A program made the position numbers and the translations under genes. Below the pieces are notes generated by a model that was not told the origin of the DNA, did no database searches, and saw nothing but the letters and a program-made list of their open reading frames with translations. Below are positions 63,744-64,000 of a stretch of 64,000 bases of DNA, one piece after another. Where the stretch lies: assembly GCA_036267975.1 (NCBI GenBank), contig DATAVA010000018.1, positions 31,099 through 95,098 on the forward strand. Reading direction: 5' to 3'. Origin of the DNA: DAIDKA01 sp036267975. Its GTDB lineage: Bacteria; Pseudomonadota; Gammaproteobacteria; Steroidobacterales; Steroidobacteraceae. The stretch's first letter is position 1; every line of letters begins with the position of its first letter.

Positions 63744-64000
63744 CCACAAGGATTTCGTAGCCTGCCTGCCGAAGCGTCCGGGGGTGTACCGCATGTATGG
63801 CGCCGATCAGGCGCTGTTGTACGTCGGCAAGGCCCGCAATCTGCGCGATCGGGTCGGAACCTACTTCAATCCCGGCAATGTGTCGCCGAAGTTGCACGCG
63901 CTGGTGCAGCAGATCGCGGCCATCGAAGTGACGGTGACGCATTCGGAAGTTGAAGCGCTGCTGCTGGAGTACAACCTCATCAAGGAGCATCGGCCGCGCT
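63730..64000 (+). CDS. uvrC: Excinuclease ABC subunit C UvrC (5' part)
   Basis: About 90 codons are visible; the gene continues past the right edge. The N-terminal GIY-YIG endonuclease domain is clear: LPKRPGVYRMYGADQALLYV, GKARNLRDRVGTYF, then the SEVEALLLEYNLIKEHRPR segment. UvrC makes both incisions in nucleotide-excision repair. The start is probably TTG 63730 (family-like N-terminus ATFDHKDF), 14 bp inside the udg gene; GTG 63718 is possible. Together with udg it forms a small repair cluster. Confidence 0.93.
   Translation, partial: MATFDHKDFVACLPKRPGVYRMYGADQALLYVGKARNLRDRVGTYFNPGNVSPKLHALVQQIAAIEVTVTHSEVEALLLEYNLIKEHRPR

Overview
The window is about 64 kb of GC-rich, densely packed bacterial chromosome. 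Gene content points to a gammaproteobacterium: a fused ThrA followed by thrB and thrC, a CysB-type LysR regulator, NodT-type outer-membrane lipoproteins, PqiABC, AcnA, an E. coli-type Icd, and MsrPQ. The high GC, class II DAHP synthase and [4Fe-4S] APS reductase fit a Xanthomonadales/Nevskiales-like lineage (for example Steroidobacteraceae) better than enterics. That placement is inference. No rRNA, tRNA, CRISPR array, prophage or transposase was found.

Layout. 1-8.4 kb is a loose region: a NodT lipoprotein running off the left edge, a phosphopantetheinyl transferase, small basic DNA-binding-like proteins, an inositol-phosphatase-family enzyme, a histone-H1-like protein with a DnaA-box palindrome upstream, an Asr-like periplasmic peptide, a membrane-protein gene inside a transposon-like cassette, an RRM protein and a Tat-exported aldo/keto reductase. 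8.4-16.3 kb holds glcDEF (glycolate oxidase), a metallo-hydrolase, a cation-diffusion exporter, an alpha/beta hydrolase and a quinone oxidoreductase. 16.3-24.2 kb holds a large AsmA/DUF748 envelope protein and a marR-tolC-emrA-emrB efflux operon with a visible operator. 24.3-33.2 kb is one co-directional run, cysH-cysG-cysK-fnr-pqiA-pqiB-pqiC, divergent from cysB. 33.2-35.3 kb has a MocA/unknown/XdhC molybdenum-cofactor trio. 35.4-40.2 kb is thrABC. 40.2-49.9 kb mixes NERD-like, TatD, DUF4389, threonine aldolase plus ABC exporter, a YgjP-like metallopeptidase, tryptophan 2,3-dioxygenase, msrQ/msrP and a HAD phosphatase. 49.9-63.1 kb is central metabolism and housekeeping: acnA with a divergent LysR gene, mnmA, nudJ-like, purB, fumC, NUDIX CoA pyrophosphatase, mazG, DAHP synthase and icd. 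The window ends with a family 5 uracil-DNA glycosylase and the start of uvrC.

The most unusual structure is at 5434-6408. A 959-bp segment is bounded by 25-bp terminal inverted repeats (24/25 identical) and flanked by perfect 8-bp direct repeats (TTTGTGCT). It contains no transposase, only a gene for an unrecognised multi-pass membrane protein. This is the signature of a mobile insertion cassette, a passenger gene mobilised in trans. Other sites worth attention are the marR operator between -35 and -10, a LysR T-N11-A box overlapping its own start codon, a likely CTG start for emrA, and a 31-bp palindrome containing two DnaA boxes.

Starts were chosen by Shine-Dalgarno spacing and family length. 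Adjacent genes commonly overlap by 1-4 nt (ATGA/TGATG), and convergent neighbours often overlap at their 3' ends.
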